The notes beneath the pieces were generated by a model that saw nothing but the letters and a program-made list of their open reading frames with translations, did not search any database and was not told the DNA's origin. The position numbers and the translations under genes are program-made. From Tritrichomonas musculus (Eukaryota; Parabasalia; Tritrichomonadida; Tritrichomonadidae), in NCBI GenBank assembly GCA_039105265.1, contig JAPFFF010000003.1, positions 7,130,001-7,194,000 on the forward strand: DNA of 64,000 bases, read 5' to 3'. Positions 20,881 through 29,498 of this stretch are shown one piece after another; the first letter of the stretch is position 1, and every line of letters begins with the position of its first letter.

Positions 20881-21393
20881 AACATACTTCAAACATAAGT
20901 GATAAACATTAACAAGATCATTGAACTCTTTATTGTAGACCTGTTTGAAGTCAGTAACAATCTCACCATTATCTTTGATTACCTTAATGGCGTCTACCTT
21001 TTGAATGGGTGATGCTTTACCTACACAACAACCAGGGTTGTCATCAACATATATCTCAACCTCACCATGAGTGACTGCCTTGATGATTGCTGCTAATGCT
21101 TGCTGTGGTACGATGATAGTGCGCTTGCTGATGAGATTGCTGATCAATGCCTTGTCATTGTCAAGTAGTATCTTAGCATACGTTTCAAGTATGAGTACCT
21201 TAACATCAACATCAATGCTATCATGTGGTGTATCAAGTTGAACATCACGTGTGATAACGATATCTTCTTTACCATCATCACGCTTGTTGATGAATATGTT
21301 GTTGTTAATATTGTTGTTTGATTGTGCTGCAGCTGCTGGCTCAAGACTGACGTTGGCATTTACGCCAGTGTTTAATGGTCGCTTCTTAATCAT
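20869..21393 (-). CDS. Polinton small protein, 174 residues, unknown
   Basis: The protein starts with a basic, Ala/Asn-rich tail (MIKKRPLNTG, then AAAAQSNNNINNN), followed by a compact domain rich in Val/Ile/Asp (DVKVLILETYAKILLDN, then RTIIVPQQALAAIIKAVTHG). No family was recognised. TCAAATG at the start matches the other minus-strand genes of the element. It is convergent with the giant gene across the 12-bp repeat array. A DNA-binding or capsid-associated role is possible but is speculation. Confidence 0.6.
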   Translation of the reverse strand: MIKKRPLNTGVNANVSLEPAAAAQSNNNINNNIFINKRDDGKEDIVITRDVQLDTPHDSIDVDVKVLILETYAKILLDNDKALISNLISKRTIIVPQQALAAIIKAVTHGEVEIYVDDNPGCCVGKASPIQKVDAIKVIKDNGEIVTDFKQVYNKEFNDLVNVYHLCLKYVVVC

Positions 21394-21479
21394 TTGAATT
21401 AAACAAAAACATTTTTACTCACCACCTTCAGCTGTTGCATGTAAGCTGTGTGTTGTAATGCAGTTGACTAAGCATTGAG

Positions 21480-21670
21480 CGATACACTAGACGAACACTT
21501 GACTAAGCATTGAGTGAACACTTAACTAAGCATTGAGTGATACCCGAGGCAAGCACTTGACTAAGCATTGAGTGAACACTTAACTAAGCATTGAGTGATA
21601 CATCAGGCAAGCACTTGACTAAGCATTGAGTGGACACTTGACTAAGCATTGAGTGATACCCGAGGCAAGC
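21480..21670. repeat. Tandem repeats CTTGACTAAGCATTGAGTG
   Basis: About eight units of roughly 22-30 bp (ACTTGACTAAGCATTGAGTG with spacers such as GATACCCGAGGCAAGC) lie between two minus-strand Polinton genes. The array is non-coding. Confidence 0.8.
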
Positions 21671-21672
21671 AC

Positions 21673-21861
21673 TTAATATGAGTTAACGTCATCCTTATAC
21701 AGTACTAATTGCTTAGCATTAACCATACTTGTTTTACCATCAACTGTTGATAGGTTCTCTTTGTGATGTGTAGGTGGGTGCTTGAACTTAGGTTGTGTGA
21801 TGGGTGGGTTAGGTGTTATACACTGACGATGGCTCATGATTTGAACGTTTCGTGATGACAT
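21673..21861 (-). CDS. Polinton small protein, 62 residues, unknown
   Basis: MSSRNVQIMSHRQ opens a Pro/His/Lys-rich small protein (NPPITQPKFKHPPTHHKEN). It has the TCAAATG start shared by most minus-strand genes of the element, which is the main reason to call it. No family or structure is recognised. Confidence 0.45.
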   Translation of the reverse strand: MSSRNVQIMSHRQCITPNPPITQPKFKHPPTHHKENLSTVDGKTSMVNAKQLVLYKDDVNSY

Positions 21862-21884
21862 TTGAGTAAAAACAAATACATTGA

Positions 21885-22490
21885 TTAAAGATCATGTTGA
21901 CGTTTGAACTTGCTAATGCATACACCTACTAGTTTATTATTAACGTCCATGCAATAAACCACTTTACATTCAGACTTTGTTACATTGATGTGAAGTCGTC
22001 GATATAAATCATCAGCTACTTTACCATAGAATATATCTTCATCGTTAACGTCATCATGATAATAGTAATATCGACCTTGTTCAAAGTAACGCATACCATT
22101 TTTAGTCTCATACGTGTCAATCACTATTGATTCATCAGGTATGTCATCAAAATACTCATACTTAATATGGCCATGACCTGCTTTATTAAGCTTATTCTCA
22201 CTAGGTGTTACCCAACGCAAATTGCTAATGTGATAGTCTGTTCTATCTTTGTTAATGTGATCAACTTCAACCTTATTGACAGTGTCATCATTAGCTATCC
22301 ATTGTAATGCAATGACACGATGCTTAGGATATGTAGTTGAATTCACCCTTAATTGTGGATAGCCACTTCCATTCATTGATTCAGATACAACCTTATGGTT
22401 ATCCTTACGTCTGACTTGATATGGGTATTCAATACAGATCTCATATGATGAATCAACTTTAAGTGTTTCCCAATGCTGTTCAATAGTCAT
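21885..22490 (-). CDS. HNH endonuclease with NUMOD4-like N-terminus (Polinton)
   Basis: This protein has about 201 residues; the ATG at 22490 (GCAAATG) is preferred over one two codons upstream. The N-terminus has the NUMOD4-like WETL ... YEICIEYPYQVRRKDNHKV and GYPQLRVNS strands. HRVIALQWIANDD then leads into EVDHINKDRTDYHISNLRW and VTPSENKLNK, the HNH nuclease core with its DH and N ligands. The C-terminal 90 residues are unique. It is related to the stand-alone gene at 6464-6799. Such nucleases are common passengers in large DNA viruses and phages, where they bias inheritance of their own locus. It lies downstream of the capsid gene on the same strand. Confidence 0.85.
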   Translation of the reverse strand: MTIEQHWETLKVDSSYEICIEYPYQVRRKDNHKVVSESMNGSGYPQLRVNSTTYPKHRVIALQWIANDDTVNKVEVDHINKDRTDYHISNLRWVTPSENKLNKAGHGHIKYEYFDDIPDESIVIDTYETKNGMRYFEQGRYYYYHDDVNDEDIFYGKVADDLYRRLHINVTKSECKVVYCMDVNNKLVGVCISKFKRQHDL

Positions 22491-22540
22491 TTGCATGAAG
22501 TCAAAAATGATAATATAAATTAGTTACACATTAACATGTA

Positions 22541-24166
22541 TTAACGACTGGTAATATCGTAGCTGCCCATCTCAACAACAGGTGGCATACCATTGGGTTG
22601 AACATGAATTGATATAACGGTGTCTTGTAACAATGCCATTAATGGTAGTGTTGTGTTGTCGACATATGTGTTTTTGCTAACACCAGTGCCTTCAAGATTA
22701 CTTACATGTTCCGCTACGTCACATACGATTTCATATGTGATTGGTGTGTTTGATGTTTGACCTTGTTGGAAGGTGTTATCTGTCTCAGTTGGTAACCCAA
22801 TGAAGAATGATGTACGATCATAACTGACAAAACCAATTGATTCATTATACGGTCGTGTATTAACTAATGATTGAACAACCTCTTTATTAAAACCTGTTTG
22901 TGCACCGTTAACATTCATAGCGTTCTGACATAGTTCAATGAACATCGGATCATTACCAATCGTTGAAAATGGAATGGTTGGTACTACGCCATAACCACCA
23001 CATCGCAGTTGGAAGTTGGCAAACAGTGGATTCTTAAATATAGTATGTTGTGTTGCATTAAATGGAAACAGAAAGAAGATTGAATCAACAAATCGTGGTG
23101 TGATTGTTTGAGTCGATGAACAATGACCAACAGTTAATTGCTTACTCATCGTTGTGAATGTAAGTATCTGCGTTGGAAAGATGAGTTCCTGTTGCGTGTA
23201 ACGTTGAACAAGCGCTTGATATATATCATTGTCAATGCCGAAGTTAGGTATGACACTATAACAATCAGTAACTTCATATGTTCGATTTGGTGTGAATATA
23301 GTATTGCCCATAGTGAGCTTTTGCCCATCATCAGTGTTTAAGTCAACCCATATAGTGCATTCACTTCCAGCTTGAGTAAACTCATTAGTGATTGGTGATA
23401 TTTCAGCTAATGCTTTGTAACTGACTACGTCATTAATCAATTCATCTGGTATACCAACTGGACAATATACAAGACCCTGTACACCAAACATAATCTTGAG
23501 TTCAAGCTTACCAGCGAATGCAGGTAGATATTTAATGTTGCTCAATGGTAAGAACCTTCGCAAGTCAATCTTAAGTGGAATGATAATGTCATTGATTACA
23601 TTACCACCATCTTCATCTTTGATAAGGTTAACGACGCAACCACAACGTGCTTGATCAAATTTGCGTTTGAATATATCCTTATGACGGGCTTTAGAATAGA
23701 CATCACTTCGTTTACTTGCTTCGTTATCACCACATGCAGTTAAGAATGATTCTTCTGGACCGAAGTTTTGAGTGTATATTGATATGCCATTAGCAAGGAT
23801 CTCATATTTTTCAACAGCATCCATAGCATCTTTAAAGCCAATCCATAGGCCATTAAAAGCATAGCCAGTAATATTACTTAAGTCAACTTGTATTGCATTT
23901 GTTAACGTACCAGTAAGTTTCATCTGTGCTTTGATGAAGCCGTTATATATATCTGCAGTGTTATCACATGTTGGACTAATAATGAATGTGGTGAATGACC
24001 CTGCATGGATTGGTGCAGATGGACTGTATGAAGCTTGTGCATCAATGACGTACTTATGGTTGGTGTCTGACATGGCAATAGCATTATCAACTACATCAAA
24101 GTAGCTTGCAACTTGAGTGTTGACTTCAGGCGATGTCTTATGTAGGACTTCTGCGTTGAATGTCAT
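22541..24166 (-). CDS. Polinton major capsid protein
   Basis: This is a 541-residue beta-rich protein whose order of features fits the double jelly-roll capsid proteins of Polintons. The N-terminal segment has FTTFIISPTCDNTADIYNG and the extended strand FNGLWIGFKDAMDAVEKYEI with NGISIYTQN. Next comes PLKIDLRRFLPLSNIKYLP followed by LELKIMF, the typical end of the first jelly roll, and then a second barrel with repeated aromatic strands (FTTMSKQLTVGH, then FLFPFN). It would form the hexon-like capsomers. CCAAATG marks the start. It is followed on the same strand by the HNH gene and preceded by a Ser/Asn-rich protein gene. Confidence 0.8.
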   Translation of the reverse strand: MTFNAEVLHKTSPEVNTQVASYFDVVDNAIAMSDTNHKYVIDAQASYSPSAPIHAGSFTTFIISPTCDNTADIYNGFIKAQMKLTGTLTNAIQVDLSNITGYAFNGLWIGFKDAMDAVEKYEILANGISIYTQNFGPEESFLTACGDNEASKRSDVYSKARHKDIFKRKFDQARCGCVVNLIKDEDGGNVINDIIIPLKIDLRRFLPLSNIKYLPAFAGKLELKIMFGVQGLVYCPVGIPDELINDVVSYKALAEISPITNEFTQAGSECTIWVDLNTDDGQKLTMGNTIFTPNRTYEVTDCYSVIPNFGIDNDIYQALVQRYTQQELIFPTQILTFTTMSKQLTVGHCSSTQTITPRFVDSIFFLFPFNATQHTIFKNPLFANFQLRCGGYGVVPTIPFSTIGNDPMFIELCQNAMNVNGAQTGFNKEVVQSLVNTRPYNESIGFVSYDRTSFFIGLPTETDNTFQQGQTSNTPITYEIVCDVAEHVSNLEGTGVSKNTYVDNTTLPLMALLQDTVISIHVQPNGMPPVVEMGSYDITSR

Positions 24167-24201
24167 TTGGATGTATTAAAAATATGAATGTATTACATAA
24201 G

Positions 24202-24915
24202 CTATCTTCGTATGCGCGATCTAAACGATGGTGTTGATTCAATGACATCAGGTGGTTCTTGTGGTGGGTCATGAGATGGATCATGTGGTGATTCATGTGG
24301 TGGGTCATGTATATCATCGTCAGGGAACAGCTCAGGTACGTACTTACTTCTTATGCGTGGCTTTGATAGTTCCTTATTAACGACATGCTTGATGTATTGC
24401 TTTTGTTCACGCTTGAATCTATCATTACGTAGCTCTTCACCTAATGAACGTAGCTGTTCAAGGATCTCCAAGTTAATGGTTGTATCATGTGTGGCAACTT
24501 GATGTGGTGGTGATGTAGTACGTTGAGTAGCGTGTTGTTTGAATCTATTAGGTAGACGTGTTAGTGTATGCATAGGTTGTGCTTCTTCATGTTGTGATGG
24601 TTCATCATTGAGGTTATCACTTGAGTCAGCATTGAGGTAAGCATTGGAGTTAGCACTTGAGTGAGCATTGGAGTTAGCATTGGAGTTAGCACTTGAGTTA
24701 GCATTTGAATTAGCATTTGAATTACCACTTGATTCAAGCATACCATTGAGGTTGTCTGATGATTTATCCCTATGAATGAGTGGTTGCTTTCGTTGTTTAA
24801 CAATGTACTTACCCTCTTTCTTAGTAGGGAACACTTCATATTGTTCATCGTCAATGCCTTGCAACCAACGTTGAATGATCTGATTGCGCTTCATGCCAGT
24901 AACATATTTGGTCAT
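24202..24915 (-). CDS. Polinton Ser/Asn-rich repeat protein, unknown
   Basis: With the ATG at 24915 (TTCAAATG) the protein has 237 residues. A basic N-terminus (MTKYVTGMKRNQIIQRWLQG, then FPTKKEGKYIVKQRKQ) precedes a low-complexity stretch of ANSNANSS repeats encoded by 12-bp DNA units (24600-24740). A helical stretch (LEILEQLRSLGEELRNDRFK) follows, then a His/Pro/Asp repeat (PPHESPHDPSHDP) and an Arg-rich end. It lies immediately upstream of the capsid gene in the same direction. A scaffold or core role is conceivable, but no family match is recognised. Confidence 0.6.
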   Translation of the reverse strand: MTKYVTGMKRNQIIQRWLQGIDDEQYEVFPTKKEGKYIVKQRKQPLIHRDKSSDNLNGMLESSGNSNANSNANSSANSNANSNAHSSANSNAYLNADSSDNLNDEPSQHEEAQPMHTLTRLPNRFKQHATQRTTSPPHQVATHDTTINLEILEQLRSLGEELRNDRFKREQKQYIKHVVNKELSKPRIRSKYVPELFPDDDIHDPPHESPHDPSHDPPQEPPDVIESTPSFRSRIRR

Positions 24916-24948
24916 TTGAATTACACAAAAATAAAAAGTCAATATTGT

Positions 24949-25164
24949 TTACTTACGCGATGATTTACGTTTATTGTTTGACTTTGATTTGTGACTATTG
25001 CTTGACCTTATATATGGTGTCGTTACATCATGTGTGTTAGTGTTAGCGTGATATTGTTTGGTGTTTGATCTAGGTCTAGTTATTTCATTGTACATCGTAC
25101 CAGGTCCAGATACGATAACTGATTGACTTGATCGATATGCATTAGTTCTTGTGTTGAAACTCAT
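24949..25164 (-). CDS. Polinton small basic protein, 71 residues
   Basis: MSFNTRTNAYRSSQ opens a Ser/Asn/Arg/Lys-rich protein ending in a strongly basic tail (SKSNNKRKSSRK). The composition suggests a nucleic-acid-binding or core protein, comparable with the small basic core proteins of adenovirus-like genomes. That is inference from composition only. It sits 10 bp from the next upstream gene in the same direction. Confidence 0.55.
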   Translation of the reverse strand: MSFNTRTNAYRSSQSVIVSGPGTMYNEITRPRSNTKQYHANTNTHDVTTPYIRSSNSHKSKSNNKRKSSRK

Positions 25165-25174
25165 TTATGACTCG

Positions 25175-25579
25175 TTAAACACTTCTAAATGGTACTGCGT
25201 TGTGTGTTCGCTTACGTGAGTCAGCTGCTGCTTGTGCTGATGGCGATCCACTTGGTTTCAACTCACCACGTGCAAACTGTTCACTGATTTTAACTAGCTT
25301 ATCTGTGACCGACCCCTTTGGCATGTGACTGAATATATTGGCACCTGCTGTAGTGATTGCACCTAACGTTGGATTGAATGCTGATGCAAATGGTGTGATA
25401 GCATGTAGTATATTGCCAACTGCTTTAGGATTGTTCATAGCATAGTTCTTTGCACCAATCAATCCCTTCTTAGTGGCACTCCATATGTGGTGAGCTGCAT
25501 TCTTTGCAGCAATCAATCCTTGATGGACATCGCTTTTTAATCTGTTCCATCCACTGGTAATGAAATTTTTGAATCCCAT
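25175..25579 (-). CDS. Polinton amphipathic small protein, candidate minor capsid
   Basis: This is a 134-residue protein. Its N-terminal third is amphipathic (GFKNFITSGWNRLKSDV, then IAAKNAAHHIWSATKKGLIG), followed by a hydrophobic Ala/Gly stretch (GNILHAITPFASAFNPTLGA) and a basic C-terminus (DSRKRTHNAVPF). The same plan occurs in adenovirus pVI and in phage-like membrane-active minor capsid proteins encoded next to capsid genes. The position between ATPase and capsid genes supports a virion role, but homology is not shown. Confidence 0.55.
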   Translation of the reverse strand: MGFKNFITSGWNRLKSDVHQGLIAAKNAAHHIWSATKKGLIGAKNYAMNNPKAVGNILHAITPFASAFNPTLGAITTAGANIFSHMPKGSVTDKLVKISEQFARGELKPSGSPSAQAAADSRKRTHNAVPFRSV

Positions 25580-25591
25580 GTTTGTAATTCA

Positions 25592-26455
25592 TTAAACTTC
25601 AAAGTGTGATTGATTGGCTGCGATATTGATTATGAATTTATCATGCTGGCCTTTATGATTGAGGTATGCTTCTGTAGTTGATTTAATGTCAAGATTGTTA
25701 GGTGTTTGCTGTAGCATTGATGTGAAATCCTCTTTACTGAAGCCACTATAGCATATGATGTCAGTAGCTAAACGTTTAACGTTGAGATGAACGAATCGAA
25801 GTGTTTGCACTGCAATGATGCAGGTTAAGTTGTAGTGACGTGTCTTAGTGAGTAAACGACATAGTTCACTGTTGCCATTCTTAAGTAGTGGTGATCCAGC
25901 TGCATCATCAAGAACCAGCAGTGTGTTGTATGGGTATGAAGCTGTTTGATATTTAACTAGCTTATTTGCTATGTATGCAATCCTATCTTCAATCTCACTT
26001 AACGAATGCTTTGAAATGATTCTTGCCATCTCCTCATTGGTGTCAACCATTTTTGATAACACATGTTTAACCATAGCGTAGTACTTGAGCTTGCGTTTGA
26101 GATGACGCTTGAGATATGGCAATAGATGTTCTTCTTTGATGTATTCAATGGGTGTCTTAACGTTTTTGGATAGTACTTCAGCTGTCTTATCAAGTTTGCC
26201 CGACGTTGAACAGAAGATGATCTTACTATAGTATGGCTTAGCGAATAGTCGTTCAGTTATCATGATGTGTGACCATATCCAGAATGATTTACCAGCGCCC
26301 ATCTTACCAATTAAAAAGTAGATACCATTTGATGAGAATGGATACTCTTCACTTAGTGGTTTAATCAATGCCATCTCAATATCACGTTGGTTTTTACGTA
26401 ACGACTCTTGAATAAGATGTTTAACTTCATTCATAACGTTTTTATGTTGACTCAT
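25592..26455 (-). CDS. Polinton A32-like genome packaging ATPase
   Basis: This 287-residue P-loop ATPase has Walker A IGKMGAGKS (about residue 50), a SKIIFCSTS strand, Walker B LLVLDDAAG (about residue 178) and CIIAVQTLRFV as the sensor strand. This order is that of the FtsK/HerA-type A32 packaging ATPases of Polintons and large DNA viruses. The protein would drive DNA into the capsid. The TCAAATG start lies 6 bp after the integrase region on the same strand. Confidence 0.9.
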   Translation of the reverse strand: MSQHKNVMNEVKHLIQESLRKNQRDIEMALIKPLSEEYPFSSNGIYFLIGKMGAGKSFWIWSHIMITERLFAKPYYSKIIFCSTSGKLDKTAEVLSKNVKTPIEYIKEEHLLPYLKRHLKRKLKYYAMVKHVLSKMVDTNEEMARIISKHSLSEIEDRIAYIANKLVKYQTASYPYNTLLVLDDAAGSPLLKNGNSELCRLLTKTRHYNLTCIIAVQTLRFVHLNVKRLATDIICYSGFSKEDFTSMLQQTPNNLDIKSTTEAYLNHKGQHDKFIINIAANQSHFEV

Positions 26456-26461
26456 TTGATA

Positions 26462-27533
26462 TTAGATGAACTTCTTAATGTGATCTGGTATGGTCTTACG
26501 TTTAAGCCAGTACTGTCGTTCCATTGTTGAGAGCTTAGTTGGGTGACCTTCACGCATGTTCTTAGATGGGATAGTGTCTTTCATTGTTGAACCATTGCCT
26601 AGATCATATATGATATTGTATGTGTCTTTTGATTTGTTATATGATGTGATTGATTTAACCACACCACGTTTGCCATCATCAAGTGTGGTTGCTAATGGAA
26701 TGTTGCTAGCTGCTTTAACGAGTTTGTAACCTGGCATTGTATTGACAGATCCATCTGTAGATCGTATCAAGAATTGGTTACCATCATTAGAATCAACTAT
26801 GTATGCAACTTTAGATAGGTTCGAACGATGTTTAACGAATGGATTTGCATCAAACACTATCCTAACTCTGTCACCTGGTTTGAAATCATATGGATTAACT
26901 TGATGTTCCATCTCATGTATGTATGTTAACTCGTCATCTTGAGTGATTTCGTTGGGTGACTTGTTATGTAGTGAACCATGTGGCATGTCATTGTATGAGT
27001 CAACTATCTGTAGTACACTTAGCTTTGGTTGATTGAATCGCATATCACGTATCGTTCTCATGAAGCGGTTGATAATACCAAGCTTGTTATGATCGTTATC
27101 GGTTGTGGTTGTATATATGATGTTATGTTGTTGCATGAAGTCAATCACTGTGTTTGATAATGGCTCTGCATTGAGGTTCAACTTTGATGAACTCATTAAG
27201 TGCTCTGTGTATTTCATTAGCGCCCTTGCCATGTATCATATAAGCATATGCTTTACGTGTGTTGATGTTGATAAATATTAAGTAGTTAGGTTGGCCTGCT
27301 GCTTTATGATCAATGAACGTGTCCATTTGAAATGCATGTGGTAGCTTCGAATATATATGCATGAACTTAGGTCTGGGCTTACGTTGATCGTGTACAACCA
27401 TTGTGTTGAGATAGTGTTTAGCTTCATCATCAGTGAAACCATAACGATTGGCTATGCGTTTGAATTTAGGTAGTGAATTGGTGGGGTACTTAGCATAGAC
27501 TTCATCAATGGTATTGAACTTAACCCTTGACAT
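26462..27533 (-). other. Polinton integrase (INT) region
   Basis: The minus strand of this region encodes the parts of a retrovirus-type integrase. There is an N-terminal helical domain (RYGFTDDEAKHYLNTM), the first acidic residue of the catalytic core in AFQMDTFID, core strands with YLIFININTRKAYAY, and a core helix. A C-terminal SH3-like domain follows (YDFKPGDRVRIVF), with further chromo-like strands (RGVVKSITSYNK). In Polintons this enzyme joins the element ends to host DNA and makes the 5-6 bp duplication seen here. TCAAATG marks the start at 27533. The element is counted as broken overall. Confidence 0.8.
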
Positions 27534-27559
27534 TTGATCAATGCAAAGTAAAAATGTTA

Positions 27560-28789
27560 TTAACTATATATTAACTTACGATTCTGCAATAGTACTACAT
27601 CCATTGTAAACATAAAGAAGTCTTCAAATGCAACTGGGATATCTATTTCATTTCTATCGTAGAGTTCAATCCAGAACTTATCATCATTGTCATTCAATTT
27701 ATAGTATTTGATTGGGGTGTATGCTTCATTAGTTCTTCCAATGAGGTTATGATTGGATTGAGATGCAAATGATGCTGCTACTTCACATTGTAAGTTGGTT
27801 AGTATGTGTTTGAACATTAATTCACGATGGAACTTAGTTATATGACGAATGCTATTACGATATGGGTTGTTATCGCCAATATGAAAGTAACACGCTGTAT
27901 CAAACTCAAATCTATCATTAACAGTATCATCATCATATATATTAAGATCCAATTCACCTTGATTGACTGCAGCATAAGGTAAAGGTTCATCATTATCATC
28001 ATCCCACGTATAGAATTTCTTATAGGTTGCATCATTATTATCAGCAGTCATCATGAAATCAACATAGTATTCATCATATTCATTCTGAGCTGACGCGAAT
28101 GTAAGCGAAGTAGTATCACCTATTTCAACCATTACATCAATGTCACTAAATAGATATTCACCTTTAGTCTCACCATGAAGATGGAATGGTATATCATTTC
28201 GTAAGCACATGAGATAGTAGTTATTTTTATCTTCATCTAATTGTTCATATGCCGCTATCTTATCATCATTAGATTGGTCTGAATCATATATGTCACTAAG
28301 AAGTTTGTTATAAATATTTTCTTGTTTAACAGTATCACGTATATCTTTTATGAAATCGTTGATATCGTCAAATATATCATTCATATATTGAATTCTAAAC
28401 ACTTTACAATCTTCCCTTTCCATACGATTGACTACATCTTGAATCTGTTCATCAGTCATATCATCAATTTTATATTCCAAACCTTTAGCCAGCTCATTAA
28501 ATTTATCTCGTTTGTATTTACGAATATACAATACGAATTCTAATTGCATGCATTGTCTTATGTTGATCCTCATATTACGTACGCCAATTATCTTCTCACC
28601 TACATCAGATGTCCTCCACTCAGGTGGGTAGTTAAAATAGATTCGATTGAAATGTTCAATGCCATTACGAAAGTAATCTTTATGTCCATCTTCATCTTTG
28701 GTTGTTATTGCATCCGTAACAGAGTTATACACCGTTTCAATTGGTAATGGTATCGATTCATCTGGTTTTGCATCACGTCTATATGACAT
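27560..28789 (-). CDS. Polinton terminal-side protein, unknown (409 residues)
   Basis: The start is set at MSYRRDAKPDE because TCAAATG, the recurring start motif of this element, lies there; an in-frame ATG nine codons upstream lacks it. The N-terminal third (PIETVYN, NYPPEWRTSDVGEKIIGVR) is matched by the remnant at 1-690, so the protein is a conserved family in these elements. The middle is acidic and helical; the C-terminal half is rich in beta strands and Asp/Asn (ELDLNIYDDD, then GDNNPYRN). It is the gene next to the right terminal repeat. Function unknown. Confidence 0.7.
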   Translation of the reverse strand: MSYRRDAKPDESIPLPIETVYNSVTDAITTKDEDGHKDYFRNGIEHFNRIYFNYPPEWRTSDVGEKIIGVRNMRINIRQCMQLEFVLYIRKYKRDKFNELAKGLEYKIDDMTDEQIQDVVNRMEREDCKVFRIQYMNDIFDDINDFIKDIRDTVKQENIYNKLLSDIYDSDQSNDDKIAAYEQLDEDKNNYYLMCLRNDIPFHLHGETKGEYLFSDIDVMVEIGDTTSLTFASAQNEYDEYYVDFMMTADNNDATYKKFYTWDDDNDEPLPYAAVNQGELDLNIYDDDTVNDRFEFDTACYFHIGDNNPYRNSIRHITKFHRELMFKHILTNLQCEVAASFASQSNHNLIGRTNEAYTPIKYYKLNDNDDKFWIELYDRNEIDIPVAFEDFFMFTMDVVLLQNRKLIYS

Positions 28790-28844
28790 TTGATGTTGTT
28801 TAAACACATGTACCACATTATGTGAAGCGTTGATGTGGTGTAAT

Positions 28845-29327
28845 AAATAGGCACGCTAAAAATATATGTTGATATAAATGAAAGTCAAAACACATTATGT
28901 AATGGGATTGTAAGTTTTTATCCAGTATGTAATGAAGTATTATGACACATTAAGTTAGATGACGTGAGTTCAACGTGAGGTGATGTAGTGAGGTGGTAAC
29001 ATGTGTTGTGACGTGAGTTGGATGATGAGGTGTTAACATAGGTTTTGACATGAGTTCAACGTGAGGTGATGACATAGGTTTCGACATGAGTTCAACGTGA
29101 GTTCAACGTGAGGTGATGTGGTGAGGTGGATGATGAGGTGTTGACTTGGGTTTTGACGTGAGTTGAAACGTGAGGTGATAACATAGGTTTTGACATGAGT
29201 TCAACGTGAGTTCAACGTGAGGTGATAACATAGGTTTTGACATGAGTTGAATCGTTAAGAGGGGGGTGTTACAACTTTAAGCAGGGTGAAGTGGCGAAGC
29301 TACGAAACCCTGCTTAGTATATCTACT
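28845..29327. repeat. Polinton right terminal inverted repeat
   Basis: This is the inverted partner of 10182-10652, ending AGTATATCTACT. It differs by only a handful of bases plus one extra GTTCAACGTGA word, which argues that the two ends were copied or inserted recently. Confidence 0.95.
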
Positions 29328-29332
29328 ACGGA
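29328..29332. repeat. Polinton target-site duplication, right copy
   Basis: ACGGA follows the right tip and matches 10177-10181. Confidence 0.8.
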
Positions 29333-29498
29333 TTTGAGTTGTATAATTTTTTTTCGAAAAAAGTATGATAATTGCTTTGTTTAGCTTTCAAGATTCATCC
29401 ATTGTTTTTATTAAAATTTGAGAGGTTGTAATTCTTTGTTAAGATAATTTATTAATTATATAAAATAATTGTAAAACTTAATCTAAAATATTTTTTTG

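Larger units (their letters stand above)
10182..29327. mobile_element. Polinton/Maverick, about 19.1 kb
   Basis: The element begins AGTAGATATACT and ends AGTATATCTACT, the AG...CT tips known for Polintons, and is flanked on both sides by ACGGA (10177-10181 and 29328-29332). Terminal inverted repeats of about 475 bp are almost identical. It encodes polymerase B and a giant fibre-like protein on the plus strand. On the minus strand are an HNH protein, major capsid protein, packaging ATPase, integrase region and several small proteins. No adenovirus-type (Ulp1-like) protease was recognised. The near-identical ends and the clear target duplication suggest a recent insertion. As a whole it looks broken, with about two to three breaks in its genes. 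Confidence 0.95.

Noticed and set aside
20593-20898. Plus-strand SYHL-repeat protein and minus-strand SSDS-repeat protein
   Set aside because: Both are automatic translations of a 12-bp satellite without stops; they lack independent start signals or unique sequence.
20581-21670. CRISPR array
   Set aside because: The repeats are head-to-tail satellites without unique spacers, in a eukaryotic element with no cas genes.
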